From: JAEXNA01 sp050486105
GTDB lineage: Bacteria > Vulcanimicrobiota > Xenobia > Xenobiales > JADMJV01
DNA: 6,660 nucleotides
Assembly (NCBI GenBank): GCA_050486105.1
Contig: JBJHCR010000339.1
Span: 1-6,660 of the forward strand
Reading direction: 5' to 3'
Part shown: positions 1-6,096 of the stretch, piece by piece
Layout of the letters: the number at the start of each line of letters is the position of its first letter
Numbering within the stretch: position 1 is the first letter of the stretch
Notes under the pieces: model-generated
Told to the model about the DNA's origin: nothing
Seen by the model: only the letters and a program-made list of their open reading frames with translations
Databases searched by the model: none
Translations under genes and position numbers: made by a program

Positions 1-173
1 TCAGGCGCCGGGAACCCGCGCTTGCGTGGGTGGCCGCGTCCGCGTGGGTGATGCAAGGAGAAGCGAACGCTTAATACCAGGCGTATTTGAGTGAGCTTCG
101 GCGCTGCGAGAGAGGATGCATGGCCGCCAGGGCTAGGGACGAATTTTGCAGACGTTGTACTAGGAGGGTCCAC
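1..173. other. Left-edge segment without a supported gene
   Basis: This stretch lies downstream of the stress-protein gene and contains no convincing coding sequence. On the plus strand an open frame entering from the left edge ends at a TAA at 72-74 (its last residues read WVMQGEANA). It could be the tail of an upstream gene, but 23 codons are too few to tell. A minus-strand frame ending in TGA at 1-3 is open for about 45 codons but has no usable start. A 9-bp direct repeat, GCGTGGGTG, sits at 24-32 and 42-50. I see no terminator with a T-tract after the stress-protein stop. Confidence 0.4.
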
Positions 174-974
174 TTAGGCTGGGCGCACTACGAACACGGG
201 GCAATCGGCGCCCCGCACGACATTCTCGGTGACGCTGCCGCAGACCAAACGGTTGAAGCCGCTCCTGCCATGACTGCTGAGCAGCAGCAGGTCGATCTCA
301 AGTTCGCTGATCTGCTGAAGTAAGACTCTCGCTGCAGAGCCGAAGCCGTGGGCCGTCTCCACGGTGATATACGGATCCACCGAGGTGGCCACCTCTTTCA
401 GGAACTCTTGCAGTCGGGCTCCCTCTTCCTCTCGATCCAAGAGGCCGAATTCGAAGCCGATAGGTTCGCTGACCCGAGTGAGAACCAAAGTCGCTCCGAA
501 GGCTTTGCAGAATCGCTCGGCTTCAGGAAGAGCAGTCTTACTAAGTTCAAAGCCGTCTAGAGGAACCATGACCTTCTTGATTTCCTTGAGACGAACCGGA
601 TGCTCTCGCACCAGGAGGACCGGACAGTGAGAACCCCGGGTAACCTTGGTGGCGACGCTCCCTAAAACCAGGCGATCGAAGGCTGAACGCCCGTGGCTTG
701 CCATGACTAGAGTCCGGGCCGATTTGCTGGCTTCGATGATCTGTTCCGAGGCGTCCCCCACCAAGACGGTGAAACGGCACTCTAGGTTCAAGTTCGTGGC
801 TTCTTGGGTTTTAAGGCGCAGATAGTCCGAGCCGGCTTGGAAGTCTCGTTCGTGGTTCACTGCCAGCAGCAGTTGAACACTGTTGGCGTAGGTCTTGGCC
901 AGATCCAGGCCAACGGGCAACGCGCGTTCAGAAAAGTCCGAGCCGTCTAAGGCAATGAGGATGGTATCAGGCAT
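174..974 (-). CDS. Tandem-domain universal stress protein (UspA family)
   Basis: A 266-residue protein made of two UspA domains in tandem, roughly residues 1-125 and 131-266. Each begins with a hydrophobic strand and an Asp (ILIALDGSDFSE; VMVPLDGFELS) and ends with the nucleotide-loop region followed by CPVLLVRE or CPVFVVRP. The UspA ATP-binding motif G-x2-G-x9-G-S is nearly kept: residues 92-106 read A-SH-G-x9-GS and residues 233-247 read S-SH-G-x9-GS, so the first Gly is replaced in both domains. Such proteins are cytoplasmic and usually help cells survive starvation, redox or other stress. Whether this one binds ATP cannot be settled from the motif. The gene stands alone, divergent from the lipoprotein gene. 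The ATG at 974 is the only start that fits the family N-terminus, but its nearest strong Shine-Dalgarno is about 30 nt away. Confidence 0.95.
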   Translation of the reverse strand: MPDTILIALDGSDFSERALPVGLDLAKTYANSVQLLLAVNHERDFQAGSDYLRLKTQEATNLNLECRFTVLVGDASEQIIEASKSARTLVMASHGRSAFDRLVLGSVATKVTRGSHCPVLLVREHPVRLKEIKKVMVPLDGFELSKTALPEAERFCKAFGATLVLTRVSEPIGFEFGLLDREEEGARLQEFLKEVATSVDPYITVETAHGFGSAARVLLQQISELEIDLLLLSSHGRSGFNRLVCGSVTENVVRGADCPVFVVRPA

Positions 975-1004
975 AGAAGAGTCGTTTGTGCCCTGGGCAG
1001 GGTT

Positions 1005-1010
1005 CTCCTT
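1005..1010 (-). promoter_or_regulatory. Distant Shine-Dalgarno-like AAGGAG before the stress-protein gene
   Basis: Read on the minus strand, AAGGAG lies 30 nt upstream of the ATG at 974, much farther than the usual 5-10 nt. No in-frame alternative start lies between them. A short inverted repeat, CCCTG-2 nt-CAGGG at 991-1002, falls in the gap. If it folded in the mRNA it would shorten the effective distance, but the stem is only 5 bp with a tight loop. Confidence 0.3.
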
Positions 1011-1086
1011 GCTTATCCCCTTGACTCGAAGAAGCTCACTTCGGCAGAGGGATGTGGACGGGTAGATGCAAATTGTTGATTCGCCT

Positions 1087-1092
1087 TAAAAT
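1087..1092 (+). promoter_or_regulatory. Possible -10 box for the lipoprotein gene
   Basis: TAAAAT matches the sigma-70 -10 consensus at 5 of 6 positions. No good -35 lies at 16-18 bp; the TTGACT at 1021-1026 is too far away. If this is the -10, transcription would begin near 1098-1100. That is downstream of the ATG at 1052 and just upstream of the ATG at 1130, which supports the shorter lipoprotein start. Confidence 0.3.
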
Positions 1093-1129
1093 CCTCACAA
1101 CAGGTACCAAAGAAAGACAGGTTATCGAC

Positions 1130-1591
1130 ATGCCGAAAGCTCCAAGAAAGGCTACCAAATATCTTGTCAAGCAAGTTCTTTTATTTGTCGTTTGTTTAGT
1201 TCTATGCGGATGCACTCAGACCCAGATGGAAGTGAGCAGTCCTGGGACCCAACACGAGGGAGTGCCAAGTGAAGGGGATAACTCGTCCTTGGCTGTGGGT
1301 CTGCAGTCCGATGTGCAGATCGATGCCGAGGAGTACGCCCCGGGGGCTGAAATCGCGGTGTTAGTCATTCCCGCCGAATTGAGCGAGCAGGCCTGGGTGG
1401 GGATTTTTCCCATTCTGCCCGACAAATTAGGTGACCGCCAAGCTGCGCTGTCTTCGCTCACCGTGGATTTCGAAAAGCCCATAAACCTCGTCGCCCCAGT
1501 CACACCTGGGACTTATCGATTGCTGCTCATAGATCCAGAAAAGGATGGGGCTACGCCGGTGGCTGAACGGGAGTTTCGAGTCATCCCGTAA
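1130..1591 (+). CDS. Putative lipoprotein with a small beta-sandwich-like domain
   Basis: A 153-residue protein. I prefer the ATG at 1130 over the in-frame ATG at 1052 because it gives a textbook lipoprotein signal: basic N-terminus (KAPRKATK), hydrophobic core of about residues 15-25, and a lipobox L-C-G with the modified Cys at residue 28. A purine-rich AAAGAAAG lies about 13 nt upstream. Residues 29-55 are a polar linker. The remainder looks like one Ig-like beta-sandwich: YAPGAEIAVLVIP, then AWVGIFP, then PGTYRLLLIDPE and a terminal FRVIP strand. The pattern 'PG-x2-I-x-V ... WVGI ... PGTY' recurs in extracytoplasmic beta-sandwich domains of many bacterial surface proteins. I infer a membrane-anchored, exported protein, with no basis for an enzymatic role. 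It is divergent from the stress-protein gene and convergent with the glycine-zipper genes. Confidence 0.8.
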   Translation: MPKAPRKATKYLVKQVLLFVVCLVLCGCTQTQMEVSSPGTQHEGVPSEGDNSSLAVGLQSDVQIDAEEYAPGAEIAVLVIPAELSEQAWVGIFPILPDKLGDRQAALSSLTVDFEKPINLVAPVTPGTYRLLLIDPEKDGATPVAEREFRVIP

Positions 1592-1762
1592 GGGACGCCT
1601 AGGGCGTTGCTGATCGAGTCCTTGCTCGACCTCGTCTAGGAAGCTGGTGATGACGGATGTCAAAGGGGCTGGGTCGACACCCACATCATTTCGGAGTTGG
1701 TCCAGCGAGCTCGGCGGAAGAGTGTCCTTGGGATCAATGTGAACCTGCGTTTCTCAATCCAG
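1592..1762 (-). other. Protein-like continuation of the downstream glycine-zipper frame past TGA codons
   Basis: Read on the minus strand in the frame of the 261-residue gene, the stop TGA (1765-1763) is followed by two codons (Leu, Asp), a second TGA (1756-1754), and then an open stretch that looks like real protein. It begins ETQVHIDPKDTLPP and contains a likely amphipathic helix, LTSVITSFLDEVEQGLDQQ, ending near 1600. The frame stays open to 1427, but the last part is antisense to the lipoprotein gene and looks like shadow. The only start codon inside is a GTG at 1684 with no Shine-Dalgarno. The likeliest reading is a former C-terminal extension cut off by nonsense mutations. Readthrough or chance remain possible. 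Confidence 0.35.
1595..1629. repeat. Two short inverted repeats after the lipoprotein stop
   Basis: ACGCC-TAG-GGCGT at 1595-1607 starts 4 nt after the lipoprotein TAA. TCGAG-6 nt-CTCGA at 1614-1629 follows. Each has 5-bp arms. They sit in the convergent gap where transcripts from both strands would end, but neither is followed by a T-tract on either strand. A weak bidirectional terminator or chance are both possible. Confidence 0.3.
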
Positions 1763-2548
1763 TCAAACACCAACGAATTCGGGATGCTGAGAGACCTCGT
1801 GGGCTTGCTCTATGGGTAAATCCGTGTCGGCGGGATCGGGCTCGGGCTTCCAGGTGCCGTCATCCTGGAAATGGACGACCTTGGGAGCGACGTATTCTCC
1901 CACCTGCCAGTACCTGACATCGGGTCGGAAGGAATGGTTGTAGCCGTTCTGTTCTTGCCAGCACTCTTGCTTGCTGTTGCCGTCGCCGTCGGTCACGGTT
2001 CGGCAGCGAGTTTCATAGTTGGCGCTGACGCTGTGGTAATAGCCCACCAACTTCTTCTCATTGATGGGCTGCTCTCTCCACTCCAAGCGCACCCGATCTC
2101 CTGCGGCGTAGTCGGCAGCCTTCCAAGCCGTGGCTAATCCGCCGACGCCTGCGGCCACTCCTCCGGTCAGCGTAGGCGACCAGCCCAGCAAATGACCAGC
2201 TAGGGCTCCGATGCCGAAGCTCACCGCGCCTCCTCCTACCGCTCCTAAAGCGCCGAAAAGGGGAACGGAATAGCTCTGAGCTTGAATCCGCTCGGTCTTG
2301 ACATCCACTCGTGGCTGCCCATCGGGCTCGTAGACCGGGGTGTTGCGGTAGACTCCTCGGCTGCCGTCGTTGCAACCTTGCGGTCCACAGCGGACGTAAC
2401 CTCGGCCAAAGCCTGAGTACGAGTGGTAGTCCCGGGGGATCGAGCCCAGGTAGCGGCTCTGCAGTTTTTGGTTTTCGTAGGTGACCGTCTTGTCGAGAGG
2501 TTCGGGTCGAGGGGCGAAAATTTTCTGAAAAGAGTTCTTGATGATCAC
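1763..2548 (-). CDS. Glycine-zipper protein with CX4C pair, second of a paralogous pair
   Basis: A 261-residue protein of unknown function, clearly paralogous to the 203-residue product of the gene just upstream. In order: a polar N-terminus; YVRCGPQGC, a CX4C pair at residues 54-59; a hydrophobic Gly/Ala-rich glycine zipper at about 97-140; and a conserved module, GDRVRLEW (150-157), LVGYYHS (167-173), FRPDVRYWQVGEY (207-219). An insertion absent from the paralog carries two more cysteines (182 and 196). There is no signal peptide. The zipper could insert in a membrane or mediate oligomerisation. The start is the GTG at 2548: GAGGGAG (2562-2556) lies 7 nt before it, and GTGA overlaps the upstream gene's TGA, indicating translational coupling. 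The acidic, proline-rich tail ends at a TGA, with a second in-frame TGA three codons on. Confidence 0.8.
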   Translation of the reverse strand: MIIKNSFQKIFAPRPEPLDKTVTYENQKLQSRYLGSIPRDYHSYSGFGRGYVRCGPQGCNDGSRGVYRNTPVYEPDGQPRVDVKTERIQAQSYSVPLFGALGAVGGGAVSFGIGALAGHLLGWSPTLTGGVAAGVGGLATAWKAADYAAGDRVRLEWREQPINEKKLVGYYHSVSANYETRCRTVTDGDGNSKQECWQEQNGYNHSFRPDVRYWQVGEYVAPKVVHFQDDGTWKPEPDPADTDLPIEQAHEVSQHPEFVGV

Positions 2549-3156
2549 GACTGGGCTCCCTCTTTGCTGCGAACGGTACGCGGAGTCTGATAGGTTCCGA
2601 TGACCGCATTTTGAATATCTGGAACGAAGCGGTGGAAGTAGCCCCGTTCCCCATTGCTCTCACCTGGCCCCACGAAATGGTGATAACCCACCATGGAGGG
2701 ATCCTTGATCTCGTGGGTGTCCCAGACTAGCTCCACCTGTTCCCCCCGCACGGAGTTGGCCGCCAGACCGCCCACGGCGCCTCCCACTGCCAGGGCGCCA
2801 AGCCCGGCCGACAGGCCAGTGGCTGCCCCGACGAGCCCACCGCCGAGAGCTCCTAGGCCCGCACCGGCAACAGCCCCCAGCAGACCACCTACTATGCCAT
2901 ATTTCCAAGGGCTCCGAGGGGAAAGGTCGATCTGCTCGGACTTGTCGGCAAGGTAGGCCGAGCCATCGGCGTTCTTACGGGGAACATCGCCCCAAACCTT
3001 GCTGTTTCCCAAGTCGCAGCTGTCACCTTGACAGCCCACATAAGGTTTCTCCACCTCATCCTGAGGGCGAAAACTATTTTGCGGCTTCGAGCCCAATTGG
3101 GTTCTCTCGGTGACCGGAACCTGGTACGACACAGTCTTGATCAGCATAGAACTCAT
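2545..3156 (-). CDS. Glycine-zipper protein with CX4C pair, first of a paralogous pair
   Basis: A 203-residue protein of unknown function. N-terminus MLIKTVSYQVPV (from Met4); YVGCQGDSC, a CX4C pair at residues 42-47; a strong glycine zipper at about 87-133 built of G/A/L repeats (GLLGAVAGAGLGALGGG and beyond), long enough to cross a membrane once or twice; then EQVELVWD, MVGYHHFVG and FHRFVPDIQNAVIGTY, all matching equivalent blocks in the 261-residue partner. It lacks a signal peptide and lacks the partner's Cys-containing insertion and long tail. The ATG at 3156 has no clear Shine-Dalgarno. Met4 (3147) aligns with the partner's first residue (MLIK versus MIIK) and is an alternative start, also without a strong site. 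Its TGA overlaps the next gene's GTG. A membrane-associated or self-assembling role is inferred from composition only. Confidence 0.8.
   Translation of the reverse strand: MSSMLIKTVSYQVPVTERTQLGSKPQNSFRPQDEVEKPYVGCQGDSCDLGNSKVWGDVPRKNADGSAYLADKSEQIDLSPRSPWKYGIVGGLLGAVAGAGLGALGGGLVGAATGLSAGLGALAVGGAVGGLAANSVRGEQVELVWDTHEIKDPSMVGYHHFVGPGESNGERGYFHRFVPDIQNAVIGTYQTPRTVRSKEGAQS
2556..2562 (-). promoter_or_regulatory. Shine-Dalgarno fixing the GTG start at 2548
   Basis: On the minus strand GAGGGAG lies 7 nt upstream of the GTG at 2548, inside the last codons of the upstream gene. With the 4-nt GTGA overlap it decides this start and shows that the two genes are co-translated. Confidence 0.7.
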
Positions 3157-3223
3157 TGTAGGGTTTGGGGGTTGCGGAAAGTAGAACGGATGTTAAATGT
3201 TGGTCAGGGGTGGAATCAGTACA

Positions 3224-3607
3224 CTATGGCCAAGCCGACAATGACCTGGCACACAGGGATTCGTTAGTCGCCAATACTATCGAGAGCTTCTGTCGCATCT
3301 TCGAGTTTGCCATATGGGAAAGTTTCAGCGTGACCCGATTGGGCTTCCATGGCACGACATTTGAATTGTTGGAAATGGCGTTCTTAATGCGCTCGTTGCA
3401 ACGATGGCCGAATAGTGTCATTGAGGGTGACCTTGAGAAAGGTCGCGCTTCAAGTGGGTCAAAGGCAGCCAGGCATTCCTCCATGGTGGCGTGGTGCAGG
3501 TCCAGCACTCTCTGGAACTCGGCTTGGTAACCGCCGGCCAGGTTCCAGGCCACCGGCAGCCCATGGTCGGCGCAATAGTGGAAAACGATGCGGTCCCGTC
3601 GCCGCAT
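3224..3607 (-). pseudogene. C-terminal remnant of a histone-deacetylase-family (acetoin-utilization-type) gene
   Basis: The frame begins RRRDRIVFHYCADHGLPVAW (from residue 2), continues NLAGGYQ at 22-28, and then LDLHHATMEECLAAF at 35-49. This is the pattern of the last part of class II/AcuC-like histone deacetylase-family proteins: an RD-x2-V helix, a PVA-x4-GGY strand-loop carrying the active-site Tyr (Tyr27 here), and an LH-x-T terminal helix. Family members are roughly 300 or more residues, and their His/Asp zinc-binding core lies N-terminal to this point. Here a TAG lies two codons before the ATG, and the 107 nt up to the rhomboid stop show no family sequence. Residues after about 50 resemble nothing in the family, so the original stop was probably lost as well. 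I infer a non-functional fragment left by deletion; the 127-residue frame could in principle still be translated. Confidence 0.65.
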
Positions 3608-3644
3608 TTTCTACGGGTAGCCATCAACTATGGCCGAGATGCCA

Positions 3645-3669
3645 ACAGCCATTTACCCTGAGAGGCTGT
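3645..3669. repeat. Inverted repeat ACAGCC/GGCTGT
   Basis: Six-bp perfect arms, ACAGCC (3645-3650) and GGCTGT (3664-3669), are separated by 13 nt. It lies just beyond the 3' end of the rhomboid gene and next to a second, longer inverted repeat. There is no T-tract, so it is not a classical intrinsic terminator. Confidence 0.35.
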
Positions 3670-3676
3670 CTATCCT

Positions 3677-3720
3677 TGGGGGTGACCAAAGAAATCAGAG
3701 GTGGGGTTTGTCACCTAAGG
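3677..3720 (-). terminator. Imperfect hairpin straddling the rhomboid stop codon, possible transcript end
   Basis: On the plus strand CCTT, GGTGA and CAAA (about 3675-3690) can pair with TTTG, TCACC and AAGG (about 3707-3720). There is one bulged C and a small internal loop, enclosing about 16 nt. The arms include the rhomboid gene's TAG (3717-3715). On the minus strand the stem is not followed by a run of T, so it would be an atypical terminator or an mRNA 3'-protecting structure. Its placement exactly at the gene end is the main argument for a role. Confidence 0.35.
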
Positions 3721-6096
3721 CTCGCCGGGATTCGAGGAGAGGGCAGTGGTAGCTTGAGTCACGAATTCCCCGTTTGGGCCAGTCAGGAACAGGTAGCGTT
3801 CATAGAACAGTTGGGCTGTTTGGACCTCCTCTTGCTGCTCAAGGAGCCTGGCGATATAGTAGTTGACTTCCGCGCTGTTGGGAGAGAGGTCGAAGGAGCG
3901 GTCGAAGTCCGTATTGGCCTGTTCAGCCTGGCCTAATTCAAGGTGGGCCCGACCCCTGATAGTGAGTGCTTGGGGAGTTTCCACGATTTCTAGAGAGCGA
4001 GTGGCTAGGTCGATGGCTTCCTGCAAGGTTCCTTGCGACACTTTCTGGCCTGCCATGAGGCTCAAGGCCTCGGCTTGTATTTGGGGTTGCTCGCTTTGCA
4101 AGAGTTGCCTACAAAACGCATCGGCTTCCTCACCTCGCCCAGCCTGATAAGCGATCTCGGCTCGCAGGAGCAAGTGCTCATCTCTCTCCGCTTCGGTCAG
4201 GTTTTCTTGCCAAGCATCCAGGATAGCGAAAGCTTTTTGGTACTCCCCTTGTCCCGCAAGAATCTTGGCTCGAAGCTGCCTTTTGGGAAAGGAGCTCGGC
4301 CAAGCGTCACTGTGCTCATCCATGAGCGAGAGAGCTTCGTCGAACTGCCCTAACTCCATTCGGCAAACGACTTCCTTCAATTGGATTTCCGAGCTTTCTT
4401 CCAAGGTTTTGAGATAGATTAGAGCACGCTCAAAGAGCCGGGCCGTCAAGAGTTTTTCTAGAGCGGCTTCACCTTCCCAACCGGGTAAGTGCACGTTGTT
4501 CATAGCCGTCTCGCGGACCTGGTCTGCTTGCTTCTTGTTGTCTGGGTGGGCATAGATCTCGACCTTAAAAAGATTGTCGTCGATATAGGCGAAGGCTCGC
4601 AGCCTTGCGACCTCTTGGGTCTTTCCCTCCTCCAGAAGCCATCTTACTCCTCGATGGTCTTGGACCGAGAAACGAGCATCGGGGAAAGCCTCCAGGATAC
4701 TGTTTTTTAGGCTCGGCTGTTCTACCGAGATCCTGTGCGGATCTTTGATTGAGAACAGAACGACGTTGACTCCCGGCCCAGAAAGGTAGGTTTCACCTTC
4801 CTCGGTAACCTCCCGAAAAATATCAGGCAAGGTCGTCCTGATGAGTTTTCGGTCGTCGGTGTAGGTAGTGGTGGGGTAGGTACTCATGGAGTCGTAAACC
4901 TGAGCACGGTAAGCTACGTAGCCCTGAACGAAGAAGGGCAATGTTCCCAAGATGGCAAGGGGCAAAACAAGAGACGGGTTCGACTCATCAGTGAGAATAT
5001 CCGGCCGAGTGACCAAGGCAAACAGCACCCCGGCAGCTAACCCGCCAAGGTGAGCGGCGTTGTCGATCGAGGTGCTGCTGAAGCCGTAAATGAGATTGTA
5101 AATGATGGCAGGCAGCATTCCCTGACTTAGGGCCTTGCTGAAGTTCGCGGGAAACTCACTCTTATAGCGATAGCCGGTCAGGGCTGTCGCTCCGAACAGG
5201 CCAAAGAGTGCGCCGGAAGCTCCTGCTGAGATGGCACCACTCCCTAGGGAAGCGCTGGCCAGTGACCCGACAAGCCCAGAGACACTGTAAAGAGCTAAGT
5301 ACTTGAAGTTGCCGTAGACCTTTTCGAGCAGACACCCCACGGCCAGTAAGGAATATAAGTTGACAAAAAGATGTACCCAGCCAATGTGCATGAACATGGC
5401 CCCTACCAGCCGCCACCATTCTCCTCCGAGGGTTGCCGGCGGATAATTGGCTCCGAAGCGAAAGAGGGTGAATACGTTCTCTGTTCCGCCTCCCAAGAGT
5501 TCCGCCCACAAGAACATGAGCAGGCAGCAGCCGAAGATGGCCCTGGTGCCGATGGGCTTCACCTTTCCAAGTTTTTCTTCCAGCGCGAGATAGGCTTGGG
5601 CCGAATCCTCTTTCAAGAGCCGGTAAGCTTCCTCGTCCACATTGGCGCCGTCTTGAGCTTGCTTGGCGCCGACTAAGAGCGCCGATTTCAGGCTCTTGTC
5701 CGGAATAGACAAGACGTTGGAATCAAGAGCTGGAGACAGGTAATTCAGGTACACTCCGGCACCCAAGAAAGTCTGCCTCTTGAGCTCTACGGTGCTCTTG
5801 CTCTCTGGTCCCGGTTCTTCTTCGAGAAGAAAAACGACATCTATGCGTCCCGGCCGCCCCGATTTGACACTTTTGAGCACCGCAAACCATTTTTCGAGTT
5901 CTGCCTGCCCAAGTTCTTTCGTCAATTGAGCTACAGGAGCGAGAACCAGCCAATGGGTCTGGCTGACCAAGACCTTGCCGCGAAAGTCTTGGGTGAACGA
6001 AGCCTCTTCGAAAGGTTCCGTCCAGGCCAACTCTCCCACAATTTTGGCGGCAATGGTGGTAAGGGCGGACGATTTCGTGGAATGTTCTGAATCCAT
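3715..6096 (-). CDS. Rhomboid-family intramembrane serine protease with N-terminal domain and C-terminal TPRs
   Basis: A 793-residue multi-domain protein. Residues 1-180: soluble domain I do not recognise. About 184-396: rhomboid core with all hallmarks, namely EWWRL (226-230), H-x4-H-x3-N (His237, His242, Asn246), GASGALFG with nucleophile Ser294, and AAHLGG with catalytic His349. A further hydrophobic segment at 376-396 makes a 6+1 topology likely. About 420-540: alpha/beta domain (VNVVLFSIKDP; FAYIDDNLFKVEIYAHPDN), loosely like PsbP-type folds but unproven. About 545-785: helical repeats of TPR type, clearest at 675-745 (EAIDLATRSLEIVETPQALT; AHLELGQAEQANTDFDRS). Rhomboids cleave membrane proteins within or next to their transmembrane helix. 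With seven segments and a cytoplasmic N-terminus, the TPRs would face outward and might recruit substrates; that is inference. Start ATG 6096; single gene, divergent from the gene at 6172; ends with TAG. Confidence 0.9.
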   Translation of the reverse strand: MDSEHSTKSSALTTIAAKIVGELAWTEPFEEASFTQDFRGKVLVSQTHWLVLAPVAQLTKELGQAELEKWFAVLKSVKSGRPGRIDVVFLLEEEPGPESKSTVELKRQTFLGAGVYLNYLSPALDSNVLSIPDKSLKSALLVGAKQAQDGANVDEEAYRLLKEDSAQAYLALEEKLGKVKPIGTRAIFGCCLLMFLWAELLGGGTENVFTLFRFGANYPPATLGGEWWRLVGAMFMHIGWVHLFVNLYSLLAVGCLLEKVYGNFKYLALYSVSGLVGSLASASLGSGAISAGASGALFGLFGATALTGYRYKSEFPANFSKALSQGMLPAIIYNLIYGFSSTSIDNAAHLGGLAAGVLFALVTRPDILTDESNPSLVLPLAILGTLPFFVQGYVAYRAQVYDSMSTYPTTTYTDDRKLIRTTLPDIFREVTEEGETYLSGPGVNVVLFSIKDPHRISVEQPSLKNSILEAFPDARFSVQDHRGVRWLLEEGKTQEVARLRAFAYIDDNLFKVEIYAHPDNKKQADQVRETAMNNVHLPGWEGEAALEKLLTARLFERALIYLKTLEESSEIQLKEVVCRMELGQFDEALSLMDEHSDAWPSSFPKRQLRAKILAGQGEYQKAFAILDAWQENLTEAERDEHLLLRAEIAYQAGRGEEADAFCRQLLQSEQPQIQAEALSLMAGQKVSQGTLQEAIDLATRSLEIVETPQALTIRGRAHLELGQAEQANTDFDRSFDLSPNSAEVNYYIARLLEQQEEVQTAQLFYERYLFLTGPNGEFVTQATTALSSNPGEP

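Larger units (their letters stand above)
3157..3714. other. Long gap holding decayed DNA between the rhomboid and glycine-zipper genes
   Basis: This 558-bp stretch contains the deacetylase remnant on the minus strand and two inverted repeats near the rhomboid stop. The part at about 3230-3440 is open on both strands (minus, as the tail of the remnant's frame; plus, 3165-3530) and reads plausibly on either, yet matches nothing I know and has no good start signal. The promoter of the glycine-zipper pair should lie just above 3156, but I find no convincing -35/-10 there. The segment looks like residue of a deleted region. Confidence 0.45.

Noticed and set aside
24..50. GCGTGGGTG direct repeat as an operator or attachment site
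   Set aside because: Only two 9-bp copies in GC-rich sequence with no neighbouring integrase or regulator; chance is sufficient.
87..323. Plus-strand 78-codon frame at the left edge
   Set aside because: Most of it is antisense to the stress-protein gene and it has no convincing ribosome site or recognisable sequence.
1052..1129. Extended 179-residue start for the lipoprotein
   Set aside because: It would place 26 extra residues before a complete lipoprotein signal sequence, and a possible -10 box lies inside the extension.
1763..2548. Genome-wide UGA recoding as the explanation for the tandem TGAs
   Set aside because: Reading the partner gene's TGA at 2547-2545 as an amino acid gives a poor Arg/Ser/Leu-rich continuation, and that TGA sits in a classic stop-start overlap.
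2058..2663. Minus-strand 201-codon frame over the glycine-zipper genes
   Set aside because: It is the Arg-rich off-frame shadow of the two well-supported paralogs.
3415..3936. Plus-strand 173-codon frame
   Set aside because: It is antisense to the deacetylase remnant and the rhomboid 3' end; its composition is shadow-like and no family is recognised.
5162..5509. Minus-strand 115-codon frame inside the rhomboid gene
   Set aside because: It is an out-of-frame reading of the transmembrane core, which carries the intact catalytic motifs in the main frame.
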